This document shows positions 1 through 5,065 of a DNA stretch of 5,065 nucleotides, piece by piece. Both the position numbers and the translations under genes were made by a program. The DNA is taken from positions 1 to 5,065 of the forward strand of contig JAISZP010000327.1 in the NCBI GenBank assembly GCA_031269135.1. The letters are read 5' to 3'. Each line of letters begins with the position of its first letter. Positions within the stretch are counted from its first letter, which is position 1. The DNA is from Deltaproteobacteria bacterium. Its GTDB lineage: Bacteria > Desulfobacterota > Desulfarculia > Adiutricales > Adiutricaceae. The notes beneath the pieces are model-generated. The model was not told the DNA's origin, made no database searches, and saw only the letters and a program-made list of their open reading frames with translations.

Positions 1-125
1 GAAGTTTTCACCACGTTTTTGAAAAAAACTGAAATATCAAAAAAAATTTGCAATTATTTCAAATAGTTACGTTTTAGGGCAGGTCATTTTTCCACCTGAA
101 CTGTCTAATTTCGGTTAGACGCATC

Positions 126-188
126 GTTAGTCGGGGAAGGCTCGTTAGTTGGGGAAGGCTCGTTAGTTGGGGATTGATAGTTAGTTGG
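126..188. repeat. 18-bp tandem repeat, about 3.5 copies
   Basis: Units start at 126, 144, 162 and 180. The unit is GTTAGTTGGGGAAGGCTC. The first copy differs by one base (C for T at position 6 of the unit), the third diverges in its last six bases, and the fourth is a 9-bp partial copy. The period is a multiple of three, so on the minus strand it reads as repeated Ser-Pro-Thr-Asn-Glu-Pro inside a 63-codon frame (105-296). That frame has only a TTG start and no ribosome binding site. I treat this as a non-coding minisatellite or a gene remnant. Confidence 0.85.
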
Positions 189-550
189 AATGACGACTAG
201 CAGGCTAAGGCCTCCAGTCAACTTGGCTATTGTTGTTTTAGGTTTTTGAGCAGGGGCTTTTTTAGATTTACTGAAATATTCAGCGCAGATATCCAAGAAA
301 ATTAGCGATAGATTGCATCAGAGTCATACAACGGATATTTTCGGCGTAATTGAGATAAATTTTAAGAATAAACAATATTTTTTATCAAATAATGCATATA
401 TCCTCGATCGGAATGGAAATGCTTAAAAAGGCGCCTGACCAAGTTTTGTTTTTACTTGTTTTTTCGTAGAAAAATAAGGTGATTCAGCGCCGGTGTCCAT
501 TGAAACTCGCCAGCAGGCGGCGCAGTGGAGGCGTCGAGGCCATCACTCCC

Positions 551-603
551 AATGAAGGCAATCCTAATGTCGGCGCTCCCAATGTCGGCGCTCTCGATGC
601 CAG
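551..603. repeat. 15-bp tandem repeat, about 3.5 copies
   Basis: Units start at 551, 566, 581 and 596. The best unit is AATGTCGGCGCTCCC. The two central copies differ at one base, and the flanking copies are degenerate or partial. The period is again a multiple of three, and several frames stay open on both strands through the repeat because the DNA is locally GC-rich. One example is a GTG-started frame at 479-643, reading Asn-Val-Gly-Ala-Pro repeats. None has a convincing ribosome binding site. Confidence 0.8.
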
Positions 604-847
604 GCCATCAAAAGCCGATTTGCTCTCAATAACTCGGTTATAGACTTAGATTGTTTAATATCCAGTTATATATTTTATTTTTTCTGAGAATATGAATGTT
701 AGTATAGCATTTATATAAAATATATACGTATTTGTCTTTAATTTATTTTGCTTAAACAATTTAAATATATTATATTATTCTAAAGAATTTTAAGCGCTTG
801 CGAGATATCGTTTTTGAAATCGAACAATTCGTACTTTTACCATTTCA

Positions 848-888
848 TTCGGTTATTGACTCATTTGATCCGGTTGTGGACTTTATAG
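848..888. repeat. Two diverged copies of the 20-bp array unit
   Basis: Two segments, 848-867 and 869-888, are imperfect direct repeats of each other at 21-bp spacing; 847-861 and 868-882 agree at 12 of 15 positions. The second segment also matches the rotated consensus of the 1105-1264 array (TTCGAWTTTGGRCTTCATRG) at 16 of 20 positions by eye. The first matches at 13 of 20. They lie over 200 bp upstream of the array, which suggests a formerly longer array or dispersed binding sites. Chance similarity in AT-rich DNA is possible for the weaker copy. Confidence 0.45.
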
Positions 889-996
889 GACAACTAAGGT
901 AAAATCCGAAAAGTAAAGCGTGGGGTATTCGCCTTATTAATGAGGGTTTCACTTTTATAAAGGAGCGATTGAGTCGGTCGATTAATGCCGGATCGG

Positions 997-1002
997 TATA
1001 AT
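997..1002 (+). promoter_or_regulatory. Candidate -10 box (TATAAT)
   Basis: A perfect TATAAT occurs in locally GC-richer sequence, but no good -35 box lies 16-18 bp upstream. The nearest candidate, TTGAGT at 969-974, leaves a 22-bp spacer. The -10 overlaps a GATTA/TAATC dyad (980-984 and 999-1003), and TCGGT occurs twice upstream (974-978, 993-997), so an activator or repressor could act here. A transcript would reach the hairpin at 1025-1050 almost at once. Confidence 0.25.
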
Positions 1003-1024
1003 CATTAGTGAATTTTAGATCCTT

Positions 1025-1053
1025 AACCGCAAATGCCTACAAAGGCGGTTTTT
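1025..1053 (+). terminator. Terminator-like hairpin
   Basis: AACCGC (1025-1030) pairs perfectly with GCGGTT (1045-1050), and the T-run continues to 1053. The 14-nt loop contains a competing smaller stem, GCCT (1035-1038) with AGGC (1043-1046). The stem is short, so this is a weak intrinsic terminator or attenuator at best. A near copy of its 3' side, AGGCGG followed by ATTTTT, recurs at 1058-1069. Confidence 0.35.
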
Positions 1054-1104
1054 CAGCAGGCGGATTTTTAGGACTCAAGTTGTCGGCGCGCGATTGAAGG
1101 CTGC

Positions 1105-1264
1105 TTTGGGCTTGAGAGTTTAAATTTGGACTTCACAGCTCAAAATCGGGCTTGATGGTTCGATTTTGGACTTCATGGTTCGAATTGGGGCGTCATGGCT
1201 TGAATTTGGGCGTCATAGTTCGATTTTGGACTTCATAACTCGAATTTGGGTTTGCCGGTACAAA
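1105..1264. repeat. Array of eight contiguous 20-bp repeats upstream of rpoH
   Basis: Eight units start every 20 bp at 1105, 1125, 1145, 1165, 1185, 1205, 1225 and 1245, with no spacers and no length variation. The consensus is TTTGGRCTTCATRGTTCGAW. Positions 2, 4, 5, 9 and 19 of the unit are identical in all eight copies, and the outer units (1, 2 and 8) are the most degenerate. A 20-bp period is not a multiple of three and stops occur in the frames I checked, so this is not a protein repeat. It also cannot be a CRISPR array, because nothing separates the units. Twenty bp is close to two helical turns, so each unit would present nearly the same DNA face, as in iterated protein-binding sites. 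The array ends 135 bp before the sigma factor start codon. Confidence 0.92.
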
Positions 1265-1323
1265 CGGGCGGCTGCCTTAAAAATGGGGGATTACGACTTC
1301 GCCGCGCCCAAGTGCGCGACATA

Positions 1324-1392
1324 GCCCTTTTTTGTTGAAATCAAGCCGCCTCTTGCAGCTTAACGTTTCGGCGGCGCTTTTTAAGGGCGGGA
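1324..1392 (+). promoter_or_regulatory. Nested hairpin leader covering the rpoH ribosome binding site
   Basis: An inner stem pairs GCCGCC (1345-1350) with GGCGGC (1370-1375). An alternative form pairs AAGC-CGCC (1343-1350) with GGCG (1370-1373) and GCTT (1376-1379), leaving a 2-nt bulge. It is followed by TTTTT (1378-1382), so it also resembles an intrinsic terminator. An outer stem pairs GCCCTT (1324-1329) with AAGGGC (1383-1388), and that AAGGGC forms part of the purine-rich Shine-Dalgarno-like stretch 1383-1392 ahead of the ATG at 1400. If the transcript starts upstream of 1324, folding would hide the ribosome binding site. A thermosensor or attenuator role is inference; rpoH translation in E. 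coli is controlled by mRNA structure, although that structure lies partly inside the coding region. Confidence 0.45.
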
Positions 1393-1399
1393 CGCAGTC

Positions 1400-2383
1400 A
1401 TGACTATGGACAAAGACAATCTCAGCGTCAAAGAGAGTTTGGCCCCGGTCGTCAGATCTCCGGCTCCTGTGCCCGCAGGTCGTCCTAAGGCCCAGCCTCC
1501 CGTACCCAGGACTAAGGCTCCTCCTCCGGTTCGGCAAGGCACTGATTCGTTTAAGGCTTATCTGTCTGAAGTCCGGCGCTTTAAACTGCTTAGCCGGGCT
1601 GAAGAAGAAGAACTCATAAAAAAATATAAGCGCACAGGAGACCCGCAGGCCGCTCAAAGGCTCATCACCTGCAATCTGCGGCTGGTGGTCAAGATCGCCA
1701 TGGACTTTCACAGCCACTGGCTCAATAACCTTCAAGATCTTATTCAAGAAGGCAACATGGGCTTGCTTCAGGCTTTGAAAAAATTCGATCCCTCACGCGG
1801 GGTCAAATTTAGTTATTACGCTTCCTACTGGATCAAAGCCCATATTTTCAAGTATATTATGGATAATTGGCGCTTGGTGAAGATTGGGACGACTCAGGCT
1901 CAGAGAAAGCTGTTTTACAACCTAAAAAAGGTGCAGGAGCAGCTGCACAAAGACGGTTTCGATCCAGGCTTCGGGGTGGTCGCCGAAAGGCTAGGGGTTT
2001 CGGAAGAAGCCGTCAAGGAGATGGACATCAGGCTTAATTCCGGCCGAGAGATCTCCTTAGACGCCCCAGCCGGCGCCGATTCGCCTCAGAGCACCGTCAG
2101 CCTTCTTCCGTCTCCTGAAGACGGCGCCGACGACTTGTTGGCGGATTCCCAGATGCGTGAGCTGCTTTCGAAAAAACTGGTTTTGTTTAGAGAAACTTTA
2201 ACCGACCGAGAACTGGTCCTTCTCGACAAACGTTTGCTGACCGAAAATCCCGTCACTCTTCAGGAATTGGGCGAGGAATTCGGCATCAGCAGAGAGAGGG
2301 TCCGTCAGTTGGAAGAGCGGCTGAGAAAAACGTTAGGCAAGTACCTGTTGAAGGAATTGCCTGACCTTGGAACGAATATTTAA
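1400..2383 (+). CDS. rpoH: RNA polymerase heat-shock sigma factor, RpoH/sigma-32 family
   Basis: This is an alternative sigma-70-family factor that directs RNA polymerase to heat-shock and other stress promoters. Residues about 48-80 form region 1.2 (SFKAYLSEVRRFKLLSRAEE). Residues about 85-155 form region 2, including the NLRLVVKIA and DLIQEGNMGLLQALKKFDP motifs and region 2.4 with YYASYWIKAHI. The RpoH-specific box, TTQAQRKLFYNLK, is at 164-176. Region 3 is near 185-220. Region 4 is at about 260-318, with the -35-binding helix-turn-helix at 285-306 (LGEEFGISRERVRQLEE). At 327 residues it is longer than the roughly 285 of E. coli RpoH, mostly because of a Pro-rich N-terminal extension (about 15-46). 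The ATG at 1400 has a purine-rich stretch at 1383-1392; a second ATG at 1406 is possible. All regions are intact. The family assignment is firm; a Myxococcus-style RpoH paralogue role cannot be excluded. Confidence 0.93.
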   Translation: MTMDKDNLSVKESLAPVVRSPAPVPAGRPKAQPPVPRTKAPPPVRQGTDSFKAYLSEVRRFKLLSRAEEEELIKKYKRTGDPQAAQRLITCNLRLVVKIAMDFHSHWLNNLQDLIQEGNMGLLQALKKFDPSRGVKFSYYASYWIKAHIFKYIMDNWRLVKIGTTQAQRKLFYNLKKVQEQLHKDGFDPGFGVVAERLGVSEEAVKEMDIRLNSGREISLDAPAGADSPQSTVSLLPSPEDGADDLLADSQMRELLSKKLVLFRETLTDRELVLLDKRLLTENPVTLQELGEEFGISRERVRQLEERLRKTLGKYLLKELPDLGTNI

Positions 2384-2410
2384 ATTTTTACACAATGATT
2401 TGGTAACTTT

Positions 2411-4114
2411 ATGGCGCTACAGCTTATGGTTTGTTCTTGGCCTAAACGGTTTTCCTTCCTATTGATCGCCATCGCTCTGGCTTGGACGACCGGCTGCACC
2501 GGCATCCAGGCGGGGCAGCTTTCATCTGACGTTCCGGACAGCTACTACTATTTTCTCAAAGCCCAGTATGATGAATTGAACAACCATGAGCAAGACGCCA
2601 TAAAGGCTATGAAAAGAGCCGTGAAGGCCTCCGGAGGCTCTTTTTATTTGAACTTGGAGACCGCGAAACTGTTGAGCCGTTCGGGAAGGATTGAAGAGGC
2701 CATCGGTTATGTCGGCGCCGCGCTGGAGAAAAACCCCAAAGACGTCGACGCCTGGCTCTTCGGCGCCTGGCTGGCCGCCGGGACGGGACGGTGGGAAGAA
2801 GCTGAAAGGCACTACTTGGAAGCTTTGAACTTGGACCCGGAAAACGAAGAGGCTCTGTCGTATTTAGGCGCCCTTTACGCAGAAAGCGGGCGCATGTCGG
2901 AGGCCAACACCACCTTCCTCAAGCTTGGGGCCACGTCTCCCAGTTCATACCTTCCTGATTACTACCTTGGTCGTTTAGCTCAGAAGCGCGGCGAGAACCT
3001 CCAGGCGATAGAGCATTTCAAAAACTCTTTGGAAAAAAAACCTGATTTCGTCTCCGCCATAACGGAACTAGCCTATCTCTACGAGCAGGAAGGAAAACTC
3101 AAGCAAGCCGAGGCAAGCTACCGTCAGCTCATAAAATTGCGGCCCGAGGCGACTGTTCCAAGAGCCCGTTTATCAAGAATATTGCTCAAAACCAATAGAC
3201 GCCCCGAAGCCGTCAAGCTCCTCAGGGAAATCAGCGACATGGCCCCGGACTCCCCCAACGCCGAGATCATGGTGGGCTTGGCCTTCATTGAAGAGGCGAT
3301 GTATCAGGAAGCCGCCAACGAGTTCAATTCCATTTTGGCCGCCTCTCCCGACAACGACCAGGTTCGCTACTTGTTGGCCTCGGTGCTTATAGAGTTGGGA
3401 GACAGGCGACAAGCGAGAGAAAATTTGCTGAGAATCAAGCCCGGCAGCGAACAGTTTGTGGATGCGAAACTGTTTTTGTGCGCCATTATGGTGGAGGAAA
3501 ACCAAAAAGAAGAAGCCATAGAGATGTTGGCCGCCGCTCGGCGCTATGCCCCCAAAGCCCCGCAGCTCGTTTTGGCTCAGGCGACCATATATGAGGAGAT
3601 TGGGAGTTTTAAGGAGGCTAAAACCATCTATACCGAGGCTTTAAGCGCCTTTCCCGATGAGGCTGAAATAAGATTCAGGCTGGGGTACGTCGAAGACAAG
3701 CTCGGCAACTCCGAGGCCTGCATCAGCGCCATGAGAAAGACCGTCGAACTGGATCCCAACCATGCCGAGGCTTTAAACTACTTGGCTTACACCTTTGCCG
3801 TGAGGCGGGAGAATCTCTCCGAAGCGCTTATAATGGCTTTGAAGGCTAACGCCTTAAAGCCGGACAACGGCTACATCGTAGACACGGTGGCCTGGATATA
3901 TTTCGCCATGGGCGATATGAACAAGTCGCTGCCGCTTTTGGAAAGGGCGGCGCGCCTGTCGGATGAGGATCCGGAGGTCATGGAGCATTTGGGAGACGTT
4001 TTCATTAAACTGGGCCGCAACAGTGAAGCGAGAAAGGCCTACAACAGAGCGATCGAAAAAGGGCATAAGTCTATAGAGGTCATAAATGAAAAGCTTGAAA
4101 GCATTCCTAATTAA
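2411..4114 (+). CDS. TPR-repeat lipoprotein, probably envelope-located
   Basis: The protein has 567 residues. The N-terminus has basic residues (K12, R13), a hydrophobic stretch (14-25) and a possible lipobox, TTGC, with Cys29 as the lipidation site. Thr at -3 is less usual than Leu. From about residue 44 to 550 it is almost entirely tetratricopeptide repeats, roughly 14, each ending in a Pro-containing turn (for example 108-110, 142-144, 448-450). The C-terminal stretch LNYLAYTFA...EALIMALKAN and VAWIYFAMGD is typical of the TPR proteins encoded next to lolB in many Proteobacteria. TPRs are protein-docking scaffolds; the partner is unknown, but outer-membrane lipoprotein handling is a reasonable inference from the neighbour. 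The start has only a weak ribosome site (GGTAA at 2402-2406). It lies 27 bp after rpoH with no terminator between them, and it overlaps the next gene. Confidence 0.85.
   Translation: MALQLMVCSWPKRFSFLLIAIALAWTTGCTGIQAGQLSSDVPDSYYYFLKAQYDELNNHEQDAIKAMKRAVKASGGSFYLNLETAKLLSRSGRIEEAIGYVGAALEKNPKDVDAWLFGAWLAAGTGRWEEAERHYLEALNLDPENEEALSYLGALYAESGRMSEANTTFLKLGATSPSSYLPDYYLGRLAQKRGENLQAIEHFKNSLEKKPDFVSAITELAYLYEQEGKLKQAEASYRQLIKLRPEATVPRARLSRILLKTNRRPEAVKLLREISDMAPDSPNAEIMVGLAFIEEAMYQEAANEFNSILAASPDNDQVRYLLASVLIELGDRRQARENLLRIKPGSEQFVDAKLFLCAIMVEENQKEEAIEMLAAARRYAPKAPQLVLAQATIYEEIGSFKEAKTIYTEALSAFPDEAEIRFRLGYVEDKLGNSEACISAMRKTVELDPNHAEALNYLAYTFAVRRENLSEALIMALKANALKPDNGYIVDTVAWIYFAMGDMNKSLPLLERAARLSDEDPEVMEHLGDVFIKLGRNSEARKAYNRAIEKGHKSIEVINEKLESIPN
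4075..4080 (+). promoter_or_regulatory. Ribosome binding site inside the TPR gene for the LolB-like gene
   Basis: AGAGGT lies 5 nt before the ATG at 4086 and inside the end of the TPR gene. It favours this start over the internal ATG at 4131. A start at 4131 would remove the basic residues K2, K5 and K10 that precede the hydrophobic signal segment. The arrangement suggests translational coupling of the two genes. Confidence 0.6.
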
Positions 4115-4940
4115 GTTCTCATTTTCGGCGATGTTGCTTTCCATAGCCTTGTCAGCCGACGGGTGCGTCGTTTCCACCCAAAATGCGCAGCCTGACAAAT
4201 ATCAAGAGCTCAATTCGGAAGGTCCGGCTATGGACTTGGCCAAGGCTCTCTACGATCAAGGTCAGCGCATTTCCACCTTTGCCGCCAGAGGCGAAATAAA
4301 TTACATAGCTGACGACGCCCGCCGCTACTTTCGCTTCGAAATTTTGACCAGACGCCCTGGAAGCTTCATCTTCACCATATTCGATCCCTTTGGTCAGGTA
4401 GCTTTCAAGGTCATATCCGACGGAACCAATTTTTCTTCTTTGAACTATGGAGCGCTCACGTGCACTGTCGGATCCGCAAGCTCGGACAATTTGGGCAGGG
4501 TTTTGCCCATAAATCTTAAGGCCGGAGATCTTATTTCGCTTTTGACCGGAAGCCTTATCGCCGCCCCGATCGCCGCCGCTAGAGACAACGCCGCTCCTCC
4601 AATCAACTCTTTGACGGTCCAGTCCTCTGGAAACTGGCCTCAATCTTTGTGGAGACTAGCGCTTTCTCACGATCTGGGCTCGACCCAGATCGCCTCCTTC
4701 AGCGTAAGCGACCCGTCAGGTTTCAATACTACGCTTGATGGAAAATATGGAAATTTCAGCGACGTCCCTCTTGAGAACAAGCCCGGCCTAAACAGTTATT
4801 TCCCTCATAACGTCGATGTTCGCTTCGCTCAAAACAGAACTCTCTCCATACGATACAGCGAAGTGCGCTTGGGCGTCCCCCTTTCGGAAGAGATATTCGC
4901 CGTCCAAGTGCCCAGCGGTTTCACCAGGATAGATATCTAA
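4086..4940 (+). CDS. lolB: LolB-like outer-membrane lipoprotein
   Basis: The protein has 284 residues with a lipoprotein signal peptide: basic N-terminus (K2, K5, K10), hydrophobic segment 11-22, and an unusual lipobox, S-A-D-G-C, with Cys27. The residue after Cys is Val, so the enterobacterial Asp+2 inner-membrane retention signal is absent and outer-membrane sorting is expected. Residues about 65-155 fit the LolA/LolB-type half-barrel pattern: ARGEINYIADDARRYFRFEIL, then PGSFIFTIFDPFGQVAFKVISDG, then a Leu-rich PINLKAGDLISLLTG. LolB receives lipoproteins from periplasmic LolA and inserts them in the outer membrane. The rest is beta-rich and ends in VRLGVPLSEEIFAVQVPSGF. It exceeds the roughly 200 residues of E. 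coli LolB, and sequence similarity is weak, so 'LolB-like' is safer than a proven LolB. It overlaps the TPR gene by 29 bp, which supports a shared transcript. Confidence 0.65.
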   Translation: MKSLKAFLIKFSFSAMLLSIALSADGCVVSTQNAQPDKYQELNSEGPAMDLAKALYDQGQRISTFAARGEINYIADDARRYFRFEILTRRPGSFIFTIFDPFGQVAFKVISDGTNFSSLNYGALTCTVGSASSDNLGRVLPINLKAGDLISLLTGSLIAAPIAAARDNAAPPINSLTVQSSGNWPQSLWRLALSHDLGSTQIASFSVSDPSGFNTTLDGKYGNFSDVPLENKPGLNSYFPHNVDVRFAQNRTLSIRYSEVRLGVPLSEEIFAVQVPSGFTRIDI

Positions 4941-4954
4941 AGCCCAAACAATAG

Positions 4955-5050
4955 ATGGCGCCGAGTTCAGAAAATTTTAAATTCGATGAAAAAGATGAAA
5001 TTTTACTTCTTGACTTGATTCAATTGAGTATTCCTAAAATACTATACTAA
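4955..5050 (+). CDS. Possible 31-residue ORF of unknown function
   Basis: A closed frame starts with ATG 14 bp after the LolB-like gene. The peptide is acidic near residues 6-20 (ENFKFDEKDE) and then Leu/Ile-rich (ILLLDLIQLSIPKIL), which could form one short amphipathic helix. No Shine-Dalgarno sequence precedes the start. The frame stays open from the TAA to the window edge (Val-Ala-Val-Glu-Ala), so it might be the start of an interrupted gene. I recognise no family, and it may simply be AT-rich intergenic DNA. Confidence 0.2.
   Translation: MAPSSENFKFDEKDEILLLDLIQLSIPKILY
5010..5040 (+). promoter_or_regulatory. Weak promoter-like sequence downstream of the LolB-like gene
   Basis: TTGACT (5010-5015) and TAAAAT (5035-5040) resemble -35 and -10 boxes, but the 19-bp spacer is long. 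A second -10-like TATACT is at 5043-5048. An AGTATT/AATACT inverted repeat (5027-5032, 5038-5043) overlaps it. A promoter here would drive whatever lies beyond the window; in related lolB neighbourhoods that is often ispE or a tRNA gene. It overlaps the possible short ORF, and the two readings compete. Confidence 0.25.
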
Positions 5051-5065
5051 GTTGCTGTTGAAGCA

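Larger units (their letters stand above)
1..1399. other. Long AT-rich spacer with no supported gene
   Basis: No reading frame here has both a credible start and a ribosome binding site. Small GC-richer islands (about 120-240, 480-640 and 1040-1320) interrupt very AT-rich DNA, most extreme at about 644-800. The islands hold three different tandem repeats, listed separately. Small inverted repeats are also visible: GTTTTT/AAAAAC at 15-29, CAGGT/ACCTG at 80-98, GTCTAA/TTAGAC at 103-120 and CGCGC/GCGCG at 1303-1318. None of these is clearly a terminator. I see no tRNA, rRNA, transposase fragment or CRISPR array. The spacer is unusually long beside such tightly packed genes, which may reflect decayed genes or a large regulatory region for the downstream sigma factor. 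Confidence 0.7.

Noticed and set aside
105..296. Minus-strand 63-codon frame containing SPTNEP repeats
   Set aside because: It begins at TTG with no ribosome binding site, no upstream ATG exists in frame, and its C-terminal half is just the 18-bp minisatellite. It is kept only as a repeat.
479..643. GTG-started 54-codon + strand frame through the 15-bp repeat
   Set aside because: There is no Shine-Dalgarno at a proper distance, the composition is odd, and at least two minus-strand frames are equally open here. That is expected in a GC-rich island.
1105..1264. CRISPR array
   Set aside because: The repeats are contiguous without spacers, only 20 bp long and degenerate, and no cas gene is nearby.
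1281..1312. Minus-strand sigma-32-like promoter (CTTGGG, then CCCCATTT)
   Set aside because: The spacing is 18 bp, only four of six -35 bases match, and it points away from rpoH into the repeat array with no gene downstream.
1277..1747. Minus-strand frame overlapping the sigma factor start
   Set aside because: It lies antisense to the conserved sigma factor sequence, encodes a low-complexity peptide with no recognisable domain, and is explained as a shadow of the real gene.
4941..5010. Intrinsic terminator after the LolB-like gene
   Set aside because: Only AT-rich partial symmetries (around 4972-5004) and a GGCGCC palindrome are present. No GC-rich stem is followed by a T-run.

Overview
The window carries three complete + strand genes packed into its right-hand 3.5 kb, and a 1.4 kb left part with no gene I can support. 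The genes encode an RpoH-type (sigma-32) heat-shock sigma factor, a TPR-repeat lipoprotein and a LolB-like outer-membrane lipoprotein. The order TPR protein then lolB is the familiar proteobacterial lolB/ispE neighbourhood. An RpoH just upstream, the sequence style of the sigma factor, and the moderate-GC genes beside AT-rich spacers suggest a deltaproteobacterium (Desulfobacterota). That placement is inference. The long, repeat-littered spacer would also fit a host-associated or genome-eroding lineage, but it does not prove one.

Layout. Positions 1-1399 are non-coding as far as I can see. AT-rich DNA alternates with small GC-richer islands, and it contains three unrelated short tandem repeats: an 18-bp unit at 126-188, a 15-bp unit at 551-603, and eight contiguous 20-bp units at 1105-1264. 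Two diverged relatives of the 20-bp unit lie at 848-888. A perfect TATAAT sits at 997-1002 and a terminator-like hairpin at 1025-1053. Just before the sigma factor start, a nested hairpin (1324-1388) pairs the Shine-Dalgarno-like AAGGGC with an upstream GCCCTT.

Positions 1400-2383 hold the sigma factor. After 27 bp comes the TPR lipoprotein (2411-4114), whose 3' end overlaps the LolB-like gene (4086-4940) by 29 bp. The spacing suggests one transcript linking a stress sigma factor to two envelope lipoproteins. The last 125 bp contain a 31-codon ORF with no ribosome binding site and a weak promoter-like sequence. The ispE gene often found next in this neighbourhood does not start within the window.

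The most unusual part is the 5' side of the sigma factor gene, where the 20-bp array and the nested leader hairpin are the best candidates for undescribed regulation. I see no complete new protein system.
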